Position numbers and translations under genes: made by a program
From: JBGCED01 sp045106055
Lineage (GTDB): Bacteria > Pseudomonadota > Alphaproteobacteria > CBDDJK01
Length of the DNA stretch: 24,675 nucleotides
Reading direction: 5' to 3'
NCBI GenBank assembly: GCA_045106055.1
Contig: JBGCED010000085.1
Span: 1-24,675, forward strand
The notes under the pieces: generated by a model
What the model was told of the DNA's origin: nothing
Seen by the model: only the letters and a program-made list of their open reading frames with translations
Database searches by the model: none
Shown here: positions 7,232 through 15,296 of the stretch, one piece after another
How positions within the stretch are numbered: position 1 is the first letter of the stretch
How the letters are laid out: each line of letters begins with the position of its first letter

Positions 7232-8379
7232 TGACGCACCTCCTCCCTGCGCACTCCCTCCCTGCGCAGCCTCCTATTGCGCAATCCCCTCTTGCGCAGC
7301 TGCAAGCCTTAATTGATCAATCTGAATTAATTTATGACCCGAAGCAAGCAAATGCCGCCGCGCAGCTAAGCATATTATGGCAGCAAATTCAAACGCGCCC
7401 GCTTGAAATATCTAGGAATGGCGGGTTTTGGGATCGCATCAAGCGGATTATCAAGCGGATCAGCATGCCCGCGCCTGATTCCCAGACCGATCTTATGCCG
7501 ATCAAGGGCATCTATCTTTATGGAGATGTTGGACGCGGCAAATCCTTATTGATGGATATATTCTATAATCAGTTGGAATTTGACCTAAAACGGCGCGTTC
7601 ATTTCCATCATTTTATGCTGGAAGTTCATGGCTGGCTGCAAGCATGGCGCATGCAAGATTCACATGATCAGCAAGACCCGCTGCCAAAATTTGCCGCTGA
7701 ATTCTCACAAAAAACCTTATTATTATGTTTTGATGAATTTCATGTAAAGGATATTGCCGATGCGATGATCTTATCACGGTTATTTCAGGCCTTGCTTGAT
7801 CAAGGGGTGGTGATGGTAATGACCTCTAATCAAGCACCCGATGCGCTTTATAAGGATGGGTTGCAGCGCAGCCAGTTTTTGCCATTCATTGCGCTGTTAA
7901 AACAATCGGTGAATATTATTGAGCTAAATGCGGATCAAGATTTCAGGCGAATATCTCAAAAAAATCCGCATTCCCCGCAGCAATGGCCAATTAATATTAG
8001 CCTGATGCCATATTGCTTAAATCAAAAAGGGCGCAAGATTGACTTTAAAACGGCGGATCCTAAGGCAAAATATCTAAGCGTTGGGTTTGATGAACTTTGT
8101 CTGCGCCCGCTTGGGGTTGTGGATTATATTGCCCTATGTGAAGCATTTGAATATATTGAAATTCCAGATATGATCCTGCTTACCCCCGAACTTAAAAGCC
8201 CTGCAAAACGCTTTATCCATTTTATTGATGTTGCCTATGAAGCGGGGATTTCGCTTAAAATCACCCTGCCCGTACACGGCAAAGCAGATGATTTGTGCAA
8301 AATAGATGATTTGTGCAAAGTTGATGCCTTGCGCGAAGAATATCGACGCACCGCATCGCGCTTGCATCAAATGCTATAG
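7231..8379 (+). CDS. zapE: Cell division ATPase ZapE / AFG1-like family
   Basis: A 382-residue P-loop ATPase. Walker A GDVGRGKS is at 98-105, the HFHHFML motif at 124-130 and Walker B LLLCFDEF at 163-170, followed by HVKDIADAM. E. coli ZapE acts on the FtsZ ring in late division, and the mitochondrial relative AFG1/LACE1 acts on respiratory-chain protein quality control. The nearby oxidase cluster makes the second role worth noting, but that is inference. The N-terminal 5-25 region is a four-unit, five-residue repeat (LPAHS, LPAQP, PIAQS, PLAQL). Near the C terminus a six-residue unit repeats (DDLCKI, DDLCKV). The gene is coupled to accA and converges on ctaG. Confidence 0.9.
   Translation: MTHLLPAHSLPAQPPIAQSPLAQLQALIDQSELIYDPKQANAAAQLSILWQQIQTRPLEISRNGGFWDRIKRIIKRISMPAPDSQTDLMPIKGIYLYGDVGRGKSLLMDIFYNQLEFDLKRRVHFHHFMLEVHGWLQAWRMQDSHDQQDPLPKFAAEFSQKTLLLCFDEFHVKDIADAMILSRLFQALLDQGVVMVMTSNQAPDALYKDGLQRSQFLPFIALLKQSVNIIELNADQDFRRISQKNPHSPQQWPINISLMPYCLNQKGRKIDFKTADPKAKYLSVGFDELCLRPLGVVDYIALCEAFEYIEIPDMILLTPELKSPAKRFIHFIDVAYEAGISLKITLPVHGKADDLCKIDDLCKVDALREEYRRTASRLHQML
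7243..7302 (+). repeat. Four-copy 15-bp degenerate tandem repeat in the zapE 5' end
   Basis: Units start at 7243, 7258, 7273 and 7288. The first two share CTCCCTGCGCA and the last two are more diverged. The period is five codons, so copy-number change keeps the frame and only lengthens or shortens the N-terminal tail before the ATPase domain. Confidence 0.75.
8286..8319 (+). repeat. 18-bp-period tandem duplication in the zapE 3' end
   Basis: AGATGATTTGTGCAAA occurs at 8286-8301 and again at 8304-8319 without mismatch, giving a six-codon repeat. A degenerate third unit follows (GTTGATGCCTTGCGC). Confidence 0.85.
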
Positions 8380-8394
8380 AATAAGCAAGCTGTT

Positions 8395-8967
8395 TTATTC
8401 GCTTTCAAAAAAACTATAAGATAGGGTGATGGTGTTTACATCCTTCATATTTTTATCATCCGCCATCGCAGGATCAACATAGAAATAAACGGGCATATCC
8501 ACTTTTTGACCTGGGGTTAAGCTTTGAACATCAAAGCAAAAACATTGCGTTTTCATAAAATAAATGCCTGCTTTTTGTGGGGTCACATTAAAGGTCGCAA
8601 CCCCCTCGCTGGTTTTATTGCCGATATTCATTGCCTGATAGGATACAATGCCCGCTTCGCCCAAACTTAATTGAACGGGTGCTGCTGGCGGCAAAAATTC
8701 CCAATCAAGCCCCTTCATCACATTTGCATCAAAGCGAATGGTCACTTGCGGTGCGGCGCTAAGCTGATCGGCGGTTACAGGCGCATTTTCCGCATCAACC
8801 CGCTGGGTTGTCCCGCCATAGCCCGTTACCCTGCAAAATAAATCATAAAGCGGCACGGATGCGTATGACAGCCCAATCATCAATAATACCCCAGCAAATA
8901 GCTGAAGCATTAACCGCTGATTTTGCTTTTTACGGTGATCAATAGGCTGTTCCATCGGATTATTCAT
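8395..8967 (-). CDS. ctaG: Cytochrome c oxidase assembly protein CtaG (Cox11)
   Basis: A membrane-anchored copper chaperone that delivers copper to the CuB site of oxidase subunit I. From the ATG at 8967 it has 190 residues: one membrane helix (about 19-39), then FCRVTGYGG (44-52) and a periplasmic immunoglobulin-like domain. The copper-binding hallmark CFCF (142-145) is followed by FDVQSLTPGQ. Three starts are possible (TTG 8991, ATG 8967, ATG 8955), none with a clear ribosome-binding site. The 8967 ATG avoids overlap with the small gene upstream. It is the last gene of the oxidase cluster and converges with zapE, leaving no room for ctaE. Confidence 0.93.
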   Translation of the reverse strand: MNNPMEQPIDHRKKQNQRLMLQLFAGVLLMIGLSYASVPLYDLFCRVTGYGGTTQRVDAENAPVTADQLSAAPQVTIRFDANVMKGLDWEFLPPAAPVQLSLGEAGIVSYQAMNIGNKTSEGVATFNVTPQKAGIYFMKTQCFCFDVQSLTPGQKVDMPVYFYVDPAMADDKNMKDVNTITLSYSFFESE

Positions 8968-8977
8968 GGCTTTAAGA

Positions 8978-9118
8978 TTATAAAGTGCCAATGCGAACCA
9001 GCGTGATCAGATAGATCAACAGGCAAAACCCAACCACAATGCCAGCAATAATATAATTGCCCTTTGCGCGCTTTTTCTTAATTTCTTTTGAAGTTTCTTT
9101 ATCAAGATAATCCATCAT
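8978..9118 (-). CDS. 46-residue single-helix membrane protein in the coxF position
   Basis: The reading frame starts at ATG ATG (9118 or 9115) just after AGGA and ends in TAA at 8978. The product has a charged, basic N-terminal half (DYLDKETSKEIKKKRAKG) and one hydrophobic helix (about 21-41, NYIIAGIVVGFCLLIYLITL). Alphaproteobacterial oxidase clusters commonly carry a tiny membrane protein, called CoxF or annotated as hypothetical, between ctaB and ctaG. This one matches in place, size and layout. AGGA is three bases from the first ATG and six from the second, so the second may be the true start. It probably acts in oxidase assembly or is a small subunit; direct evidence is lacking. Confidence 0.75.
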   Translation of the reverse strand: MMDYLDKETSKEIKKKRAKGNYIIAGIVVGFCLLIYLITLVRIGTL

Positions 9119-9125
9119 TGTTCCT

Positions 9126-9147
9126 AACGGGTTAAAAACGGGTTAAA
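9126..9147. repeat. 11-bp perfect tandem repeat across the ctaB stop codon
   Basis: AACGGGTTAAA occurs at 9126-9136 and 9137-9147. On the - strand the unit reads TTTAACCCGTT. Because 11 is not a multiple of three, one copy is read as L-T-R and the next supplies the TAA stop of ctaB. Confidence 0.8.
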
Positions 9148-10079
9148 AAAACATCCACCATCAGCAGCGCAAAAATTGCAAATAAATATAGGATTGAATA
9201 GCCAAACATGCGTTTGGCAGATCGGTGGGTTTGATCCCTTAATACAGCGATCGCTGCAATCACAAACAGCCCCGATAAAATGCTTGCACCAGCAGCATAG
9301 ATCATCCCCGCAAGCCCCGTGAAAAAAGGTGCAAGGCTTAGGGGAAGCAGAATAAGCGTATAGATTAACATCTGTATTTTTGTATGTTGCTGCCCCGCAA
9401 CCACAGGCAGCATCGGAACGCCCGCTGCTTGATAATCATCGCTTCTATAAAGGGCAAGCGCCCAAAAATGCGGCGGTGTCCAAAAAAAGATCAACGCAAA
9501 TAGCAGCGCAGAATCAAGGCTGATTGACCCCGTGACCGCAGCCCAGCCAATCATTGGCGGAAACGCACCCGCAGCCCCGCCAATCACAATATTTTGAGGC
9601 GTCGTGCGTTTTAACCACATGGTATAAATGAAAATATAGAAAAAAGCAGCAAATCCAAGCAACCCCGCAGCCACCCAATTTAAAGCAAGCCCCATCAATC
9701 CAACCGCCAGTAAGATCACGCCCGATCCAAACATCAGCGCAGATTCTGGTGTAACCCGCCCTGCGGGCAGCGGTCTGTTTTTGGTGCGTTCCATCAACAA
9801 ATCAATATCATGGTCATACCACATATTAACCGCCCCCGCCCCGCCTGAAGCCAGCGCAATCGCCAAAATCGCCACAAAGCCAAGCAATGGGTGAAGCGCA
9901 CCAGGCGCAACATACATTCCAACAAACCCAGAAAACACAACCAGCGACATAACGCGCGGCTTTAATAGCCGCCAATAATCAATTGGCTCTGCGATTACAG
10001 GCAGTTTGCTATGCACATAAAGCTGCTGCTCTGGGGCTTCATTCTTGGAATGTGGTGCAGTCGCAATATTTGAAGTCAT
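9132..10079 (-). CDS. ctaB: Protoheme IX farnesyltransferase (heme O synthase)
   Basis: An integral membrane prenyltransferase of the UbiA family that adds a farnesyl group to heme b, giving heme O, the precursor of the heme A of aa3 oxidase. The 315-residue product has about eight to nine hydrophobic segments. The prenyl-diphosphate motif NMWYDHDIDLLMERTKNRPL is at 85-104, and the N-terminal WRLLKPRVMSLVVFSGF segment (36-52) is also typical. A roughly 35-residue polar N-terminal tail precedes the first helix. It lies between ctaD and the small membrane protein gene, the standard order in this group. Heme A synthase (ctaA) is not in the window. Confidence 0.95.
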   Translation of the reverse strand: MTSNIATAPHSKNEAPEQQLYVHSKLPVIAEPIDYWRLLKPRVMSLVVFSGFVGMYVAPGALHPLLGFVAILAIALASGGAGAVNMWYDHDIDLLMERTKNRPLPAGRVTPESALMFGSGVILLAVGLMGLALNWVAAGLLGFAAFFYIFIYTMWLKRTTPQNIVIGGAAGAFPPMIGWAAVTGSISLDSALLFALIFFWTPPHFWALALYRSDDYQAAGVPMLPVVAGQQHTKIQMLIYTLILLPLSLAPFFTGLAGMIYAAGASILSGLFVIAAIAVLRDQTHRSAKRMFGYSILYLFAIFALLMVDVFLTRF

Positions 10080-10106
10080 AGCCTATCGGATCGTTAAAAG
10101 ATGCAC

Positions 10107-11696
10107 TTAACGAATTTGGGGAAGCTCGTTAAAAGTATGAACTGGCGGTGGAGAGGATACGGTCCATTCCAAAGTCGTTGCCCCTGCGCCCCAATAATTT
10201 GCAGTTACCCGCTTTCCTGCTTTCAGCGAATAAATCAGCATGACGCAGAAAAATAAGGTTGAGGTGAACGACATATAAGCGCCGATGGAAGAGATATAAT
10301 TCCACATATGAAACCCATCCGCATAATCAATATAACGGCGCGGCATCCCAGCAAGTCCCAGAAAATGCTGCGGGAAGAATAACAGATTAACCCCGATAAA
10401 AGTCGTCCAGAAATGGATATAGCCCGCCCATGAAGGAATTTCACGCCCAGACATTTTGCCCAGCCAATAATAAATCCCCATAAATAGCGCAAAGACCGCG
10501 CCAAGCGATAACACATAATGGAAATGCGCCACCACATAATAGGTATCATGCAGCTGCAAATCCATCCCGCCATTGGCAAGCACCACACCCGTCACACCGC
10601 CAACGGTGAACAAGAAGATAATGCCAATCGCCCACAGCATCGGTACGGTAAAGCGAATTGATCCGCCCCACATGGTTGCAATCCATGAAAAAACCTTAAT
10701 CCCTGTTGGCACAGCAATGACCATGGTTGCTGCGGTAAAGTAAGCACGCACATCAACATCAAGCCCGACCGTGTACATATGGTGCGCCCATACCAAAAAG
10801 CCAATAAAGCCAATCGCAACCATCGCATACGCCATGCCTGTATAGCCAAAAATTGGTTTATTGGAAAAGGTTGAAACCACATGGCTTAGAATCCCAAATG
10901 CGGGCAGAATCATAATGTAAACTTCGGGATGCCCAAAGAACCAGAATAAATGCTGGAACAGGATGGGATCACCGCCGCCCGCAGGATCAAAGAAATGCGT
11001 TCCAAAATTACGGTCGGTAAGCAACATGGTAATTGCCCCGCCCAAAACAGGCACAGCAAGCAATAATAAAAAGGCAGTAACCAGCATTGACCATGCAAAT
11101 AAAGGCATTTTATGCAAAGTCATGCCAGGGGCGCGCATATTTAAAATGGTCGCAATAAAATTAACTGCACCCAAAATAGAGCTTGCCCCCGCAAGATGGA
11201 GCGAGAAAATGGCAAGATCAACCGCAGCCGATGAATGGAATAATGCGCTTGATAGCGGCGGATAAATCGTCCAGCCCGTCCCCGCGCCGCCGCCAATCAC
11301 CGCCGAAAGCACCAATAATAATAATGCAGGCACAATCAACCAAAAGCTGATATTATTCATGCGCGGGAACGCCATATCGGGCGCGCCAATCATCAAAGGC
11401 ACAAACCAATTTCCAAACCCGCCAATCAAGCCTGGCATCACCACAAAAAAGACCATGATCAATCCGTGGGCGGTAATCATCACATTCCATTCATGTCCGC
11501 CTGACATATATTGAACGCCTGGATTTTGTAATTCCATGCGCATATAAACAGAAATTGCACCGCCGATTAATCCCGCAATGATTGAAAACACAATATACAT
11601 TGTGCCAATATCTTTATGGTTGGTTGAAAATAACCAGCGCGAAATGCCCGAAGGGGCGTGATCATCGTGATGTGCGTCAATTGCTGTTGTTGCCAT
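10107..11696 (-). CDS. ctaD: Cytochrome c oxidase subunit I (aa3-type)
   Basis: The catalytic subunit of the proton-pumping terminal oxidase, with 529 residues and twelve membrane helices. Visible ligands are His77 and His393 (heme a and a3 region), His256, His305 and His306 (CuB) and His391 in VVAHFHYVLS. Tyr260 in GHPEVYIMILP is the residue crosslinked to a CuB histidine in this family. Proton-channel residues of the A1 type are present: Asp107 in GAPDMAFPRMNN, Glu258, and Lys334 in PTGIKVFSW. A good ribosome-binding site (GGAG, nine bases before the ATG) supports the start. It follows ctaC by 68 bases and is followed by ctaB. Confidence 0.98.
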   Translation of the reverse strand: MATTAIDAHHDDHAPSGISRWLFSTNHKDIGTMYIVFSIIAGLIGGAISVYMRMELQNPGVQYMSGGHEWNVMITAHGLIMVFFVVMPGLIGGFGNWFVPLMIGAPDMAFPRMNNISFWLIVPALLLLVLSAVIGGGAGTGWTIYPPLSSALFHSSAAVDLAIFSLHLAGASSILGAVNFIATILNMRAPGMTLHKMPLFAWSMLVTAFLLLLAVPVLGGAITMLLTDRNFGTHFFDPAGGGDPILFQHLFWFFGHPEVYIMILPAFGILSHVVSTFSNKPIFGYTGMAYAMVAIGFIGFLVWAHHMYTVGLDVDVRAYFTAATMVIAVPTGIKVFSWIATMWGGSIRFTVPMLWAIGIIFLFTVGGVTGVVLANGGMDLQLHDTYYVVAHFHYVLSLGAVFALFMGIYYWLGKMSGREIPSWAGYIHFWTTFIGVNLLFFPQHFLGLAGMPRRYIDYADGFHMWNYISSIGAYMSFTSTLFFCVMLIYSLKAGKRVTANYWGAGATTLEWTVSSPPPVHTFNELPQIR

Positions 11697-11764
11697 GGTC
11701 TTAATCTCCGTCTCTATTGATTTAATTTATATAAAATCAATCAATATATATTCTATGTAAAAAA

Positions 11765-12664
11765 TTATTCTGCGCTTGCAAGTTGGGATTTAATTTGATT
11801 TTGCGGGATGGTCGCGGCAAATTCATCTTGTGCTTCCAATACCCATTCATCAAATTCTGCGGGGGAAACTGCATCAATCATAATCGGCATATAGGCATGA
11901 TCTACCCCGCATAATTCCGAACAAAATCCGTAATAGCGTCCAGGCTTTTCAACCAGCACCCAAGCCTCGCTCAATCTGCCTGGAACCGTATCCACCCGCA
12001 CGCCAAAATCGCTTAGTGACCAATTATGCAGCACATCGCCTGATGTGAATTGCAATCTGATTTTTGTATCGGTGGGAATCACAATACGATTATCCGTATC
12101 CAGCAACCGTTCTGCATTATATTCTATGGCTTCTTCTTGGGTGCGCGCTGCCAAATAAGCATCAATGTTAAACCCGCCATGGTCTGGATATTCATAATTC
12201 CAATACCATTGATAGCCTGTTATCTTTAAGGTCATATCCGAATCGGCAACATTATCGGTTGCATAAAGCAAACGCAAAGACGGGAATGCTAGCACCAGCA
12301 GAATAATCACAGGAATGCCTGTCCATAAAACTTCCAGCGATGCGTTATGGGTTGTTTTTGATGGGATCGGGTTGCGCTTTTCAGAAAAGCGCCAGCAAGT
12401 ATAAGCAATCAAGATCATCACAAAGATGGAAACGCCAAACACAACAGGCAGCAGCCATAAATCATGGAATTCCTTCATCATTCTTGCAAGCGGTGTAACA
12501 GGTTCGGGCAAGCCCATTTTCCAAGCTTCAGGCTTTGCGGCAAGCGCAAGATTGCTGACCGCAGCAACGCCAAGCACGCCGCCTGTCACCGCAGATGTTT
12601 TTAAGATGTTTAACCTTAATAAAACCGCTTTTATCACACCAGATATATTTGCAACGCAGATCAT
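11765..12664 (-). CDS. ctaC: Cytochrome c oxidase subunit II (CuA subunit)
   Basis: This subunit receives electrons from cytochrome c through its binuclear CuA centre and passes them to subunit I. A signal sequence (about 10-45, ending LALAA) is followed by two membrane helices (about 73-93 and 114-134) and a periplasmic cupredoxin domain. Numbered from ATG 12670, the CuA ligands are H215 (VLHNWSL) and C250, E252, C254, H258 and M261 in FCSELCGVDHAYMPI. The aromatic electron-entry patch is GYQWYWNYEYP (152-162). The AAAGG motif lies three bases before ATG 12670 and nine before ATG 12664, so I chose the latter. It is the first gene of the oxidase cluster. Confidence 0.96.
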   Translation of the reverse strand: MICVANISGVIKAVLLRLNILKTSAVTGGVLGVAAVSNLALAAKPEAWKMGLPEPVTPLARMMKEFHDLWLLPVVFGVSIFVMILIAYTCWRFSEKRNPIPSKTTHNASLEVLWTGIPVIILLVLAFPSLRLLYATDNVADSDMTLKITGYQWYWNYEYPDHGGFNIDAYLAARTQEEAIEYNAERLLDTDNRIVIPTDTKIRLQFTSGDVLHNWSLSDFGVRVDTVPGRLSEAWVLVEKPGRYYGFCSELCGVDHAYMPIMIDAVSPAEFDEWVLEAQDEFAATIPQNQIKSQLASAE

Positions 12665-12694
12665 CTTCATGCGCCTTTCTTTGAATTTTAATCA

Positions 12695-12721
12695 TTGATC
12701 CAATGTTAAAAAATGGATCAA
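12695..12721. promoter_or_regulatory. Inverted repeat upstream of ctaC (possible operator)
   Basis: TTGATCCA (12695-12702) and TGGATCAA (12714-12721) form a perfect 8-bp inverted repeat with an 11-base spacer, ending about 30 bases from the ctaC start. It could be a regulator binding site, or a hairpin in the transcript that ends dgt or begins ctaC. No U-run follows on the - strand, which argues against a terminator. The half-sites resemble FNR/FixK half-sites (TTGAT/ATCAA), but the spacing is far too wide for that family. Confidence 0.35.
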
Positions 12722-12737
12722 ACTTAATTTCACACTA

Positions 12738-12771
12738 TTTTTCAACAAAATCATTTTTTCAACAAATCATT
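12738..12771. repeat. Imperfect 17-18-bp tandem repeat in the dgt-ctaC gap
   Basis: TTTTTCAACAAAATCATT (12738-12755) is followed at once by TTTTTCAACAAATCATT (12755-12771), differing by one A. It lies between the end of dgt and the inverted repeat upstream of ctaC. Confidence 0.7.
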
Positions 12772-12787
12772 ATCCCAAAAGCCGCGA

Positions 12788-13990
12788 TCAATCAACCCGT
12801 TTTTTACCCTCAACCATCGAAAACTGATCTTGCGCAAAGCGATCCGTCATTCCTGCAACATAATCACAAGCCTTTCTTGCTGCGCTTTTTTCAAGGTTGC
12901 AACCAACATCAAGCGAAACATGATCCTGCCAATCTTGGGGCAGTTGATCTGGATTTGCATTAAAATGCCGAAACAGCGTCTTAACGATATATTGTCCATG
13001 CTGAGTTTTTTCCAGTATTTTGGGGTTTTTATACATGTTTTTATGTAGGAATGCTTTTAATTTCTGTTGCTGCGCCGCGCATTCTGGCGATAACCCAATC
13101 ATTTGCGTGCCTGCATGGGTAATGTCAAATTGGGTTAAAGCCTCAAGATCGCCCAAATTTTGCAAGCGCTTATGACTTTCAACCAGCACATCTTGCACCA
13201 CCCCGCCAATTAATCGGCGAATTAGGCTATCAATGATGATCGCTTTGGCTTTAAACTGATATTGGCTGCGTAAATTTTCATAGCATGCGGCAATATGCGG
13301 CACTTCTGCCAGCAGCTGATCCAAATCAAACATGTTGGTTTTAAGCCCATCTTCCATATCATGGTGGTTATAGGCAATATCATCTGCGATTCCTGCAATT
13401 TGCGCCTCCAGCGCGGGATAATTTGACAGATTCAACTCTGCTTGCTGTGCCAAATTGCCAAGACATTCAGGCAGCGGGTAATCTTGCTGTGCAAGCGGGC
13501 CATTATGCTTAATCACCCCCTCTAAGGTTTCAAGCGTTAGGTTTAGCCCATCAAATTCAGGGTAACGCTGTTCCAGCATTGTCAGGATTTTAAGCGCATG
13601 ATCATTATGATCAAACCCGCCATAAGGCTTCATTTCTTGTGAAAGCTGATCTTCGCCCGCATGCCCAAAAGGGGGATGCCCTAAATCATGGGAAAGGGCG
13701 ATGGCTTCGGTTAAATCCTCGTCAACCTGCAATGCGCGCGCCAAGGTGCGGGCAATCTGCGCAACCTCCAGCGAATGGGTTAGGCGGGTGCGGATATGAT
13801 CGCCCTTTGGCGACACAAAAACTTGCGTTTTATGCCCCAAGCGCCGAAAAGCCGTTGAATGCAAAATGCGATCACGATCCCGCTGATAGGGGCTGCGCGG
13901 ATATGGATCAGGTGCTTTTGCTGGTGATTCTGGGTGAATTCTACCCCTAGAATTGGCAATCAAGCTGGCATATGGCGCAAGCGCAAACAT
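12788..13990 (-). CDS. dgt: Deoxyguanosinetriphosphate triphosphohydrolase-like protein
   Basis: A cytoplasmic HD-domain enzyme of the dGTPase family, which removes triphosphate from deoxynucleotides and so adjusts dNTP pools. The 400-residue length is normal for the type-2 group. Motifs are RDRDRILHSTAFRRLGHKTQ (37-56), LTHSLEVAQIARTLAR (70-85) and the HD core SHDLGHPPFGHAGE (100-113), with H72, H101, D102, H105 and H110 as likely metal or catalytic residues. The later helix segment AGIADDIAYNHHDMEDG supplies the final aspartate. The ATG at 13990 is preceded by GGA with seven-base spacing. The gene lies 26 bases after lpxB in the same direction. Confidence 0.92.
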   Translation of the reverse strand: MFALAPYASLIANSRGRIHPESPAKAPDPYPRSPYQRDRDRILHSTAFRRLGHKTQVFVSPKGDHIRTRLTHSLEVAQIARTLARALQVDEDLTEAIALSHDLGHPPFGHAGEDQLSQEMKPYGGFDHNDHALKILTMLEQRYPEFDGLNLTLETLEGVIKHNGPLAQQDYPLPECLGNLAQQAELNLSNYPALEAQIAGIADDIAYNHHDMEDGLKTNMFDLDQLLAEVPHIAACYENLRSQYQFKAKAIIIDSLIRRLIGGVVQDVLVESHKRLQNLGDLEALTQFDITHAGTQMIGLSPECAAQQQKLKAFLHKNMYKNPKILEKTQHGQYIVKTLFRHFNANPDQLPQDWQDHVSLDVGCNLEKSAARKACDYVAGMTDRFAQDQFSMVEGKKRVD

Positions 13991-14016
13991 GATTTATTCC
14001 AACCCGCTTAACAGGA

Positions 14017-15261
14017 TCATTGCGGGGATAAAATTTCATAAGCCGCCGATTGTGACGGCGTTCGGCCCGAGCTAACCTGTAATTTTACAAGCGCCGTTTG
14101 AAAGGCGTTTAATTGCGATTCCCATACGGAATCATCGGATAGAACGGTTAAGATATTCTGCGCGATCTTATCACATTCACACGCATCTTGCAGCAATTCA
14201 GGCACAATCATCTTATCGCTTAAAATATTGATAAGATTGACATAGGGCGCTTTGACCATCCGTTTAAATAACCGATAGCTAATGGGATTAATGCGATAAG
14301 CAACAATATGCGGCAATGCCGCCATCGCCAATTCCAGCGTCACTGTGCCAGAAGCCGCAATCGCCGCCTCTGCCAGCGACAGTGCCGTGATGTAATCACC
14401 GCGTTTGGTAAGCACAATCGGTTTAATCGGCCAAGATGCAATGATTTGCTGCACCGTTTCTTCTAAATGCGGCAAGGTAATAATGATCGGCGATAATTTT
14501 AATTGTGATAAAAAATGCAATTGCGCCAGCGTTTCTCCAAATACAGGCAAATGCCGCTTAACCTCGCCATGGCGCGATCCTGGCATCAGGAGCATAAAAT
14601 GCGAATCCGTATCGCACCCATGATCCGCGCAGAATTTTTCGCGATCAGGCTTAATACTAAGCGGCATTTCCAGCACACTATGACCAACAAATTTCGTATC
14701 AAGCCCTGCTTTTGTAAAATAATCAGGTTCAAAAGGAAACAAAGTCAGCATTAAGTCATAATATTTTGCAAATTCTTCTGCGCGCTTTGGTTTCCATGCC
14801 CAAACCGTGGGGGCAACATAATGCACTTTTCTTGCTTTAATCTTATGCGCAACCCGCTTCATCAATCTTAGATTAAATCCTGGCGAATCAATCGTGATGA
14901 TAATGTCTGGGTTAAAATCTAAAATTGCTTGTTCGGTATCTTTCAAGATTTTCTTTAAACGAAAGAAACGGGGCAAAATTTCCAACAGCCCCATCACCGA
15001 AAGATCCGCAATATCTGCCAGCGAATCAAGCCCTTGCGCTGCCATTAACGGCCCGCCAATCCCCTTAAATTCAAGCTGCTGCTGCGGGATTTTATTTGCG
15101 CCCATCAAACGCTGATAGGGGGCGTTAAGCCCAATCACTTTGGTGTTAGAATGGCGGGAGCGTTCGCTTAATTGGCGCAATGCCTTGATCAAGCGTTCCC
15201 CCAGCACATCGCCCGAAGGCTCGCCCGCAACAATGAAGATTTTTAATGTTGGCAATTCCAT
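14017..15261 (-). CDS. lpxB: Lipid-A-disaccharide synthase
   Basis: A peripheral inner-membrane GT19 glycosyltransferase that joins UDP-2,3-diacylglucosamine and lipid X to form the lipid A disaccharide. Motifs are VAGEPSGDVLGERLI (11-25), GIGGPLMAAQGLDSL (67-81), VMGLLEILPR, TIDSPGFNLRLMK with the conserved aspartate, YVAPTVWAWKPKRA and AYRINPISYRLFKRMVKAPY. At 414 residues it is about 25-30 longer than usual. The extra length lies between the first helix and GIGG (about residues 31-66), which is normally a short turn and strand. The start at 15261 lacks a strong ribosome-binding site. The flanking genes dgt and the XRE regulator run in the same direction. Confidence 0.93.
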   Translation of the reverse strand: MELPTLKIFIVAGEPSGDVLGERLIKALRQLSERSRHSNTKVIGLNAPYQRLMGANKIPQQQLEFKGIGGPLMAAQGLDSLADIADLSVMGLLEILPRFFRLKKILKDTEQAILDFNPDIIITIDSPGFNLRLMKRVAHKIKARKVHYVAPTVWAWKPKRAEEFAKYYDLMLTLFPFEPDYFTKAGLDTKFVGHSVLEMPLSIKPDREKFCADHGCDTDSHFMLLMPGSRHGEVKRHLPVFGETLAQLHFLSQLKLSPIIITLPHLEETVQQIIASWPIKPIVLTKRGDYITALSLAEAAIAASGTVTLELAMAALPHIVAYRINPISYRLFKRMVKAPYVNLINILSDKMIVPELLQDACECDKIAQNILTVLSDDSVWESQLNAFQTALVKLQVSSGRTPSQSAAYEILSPQ

Positions 15262-15296
15262 AATGCTGCTTAACCCTTAACCCTTACCTTTAACAA

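Noticed and set aside
8379..8400. GAATAA/TTATTC inverted repeat between the convergent zapE and ctaG stops
   Set aside because: The six-base AT-rich stem with a ten-base loop is too weak to call a terminator, although the location would suit one.
12695..12721. FNR/FixK box reading of the inverted repeat upstream of ctaC
   Set aside because: The half-sites look alike, but their spacing is 17 bases between TTGAT and ATCAA instead of four.
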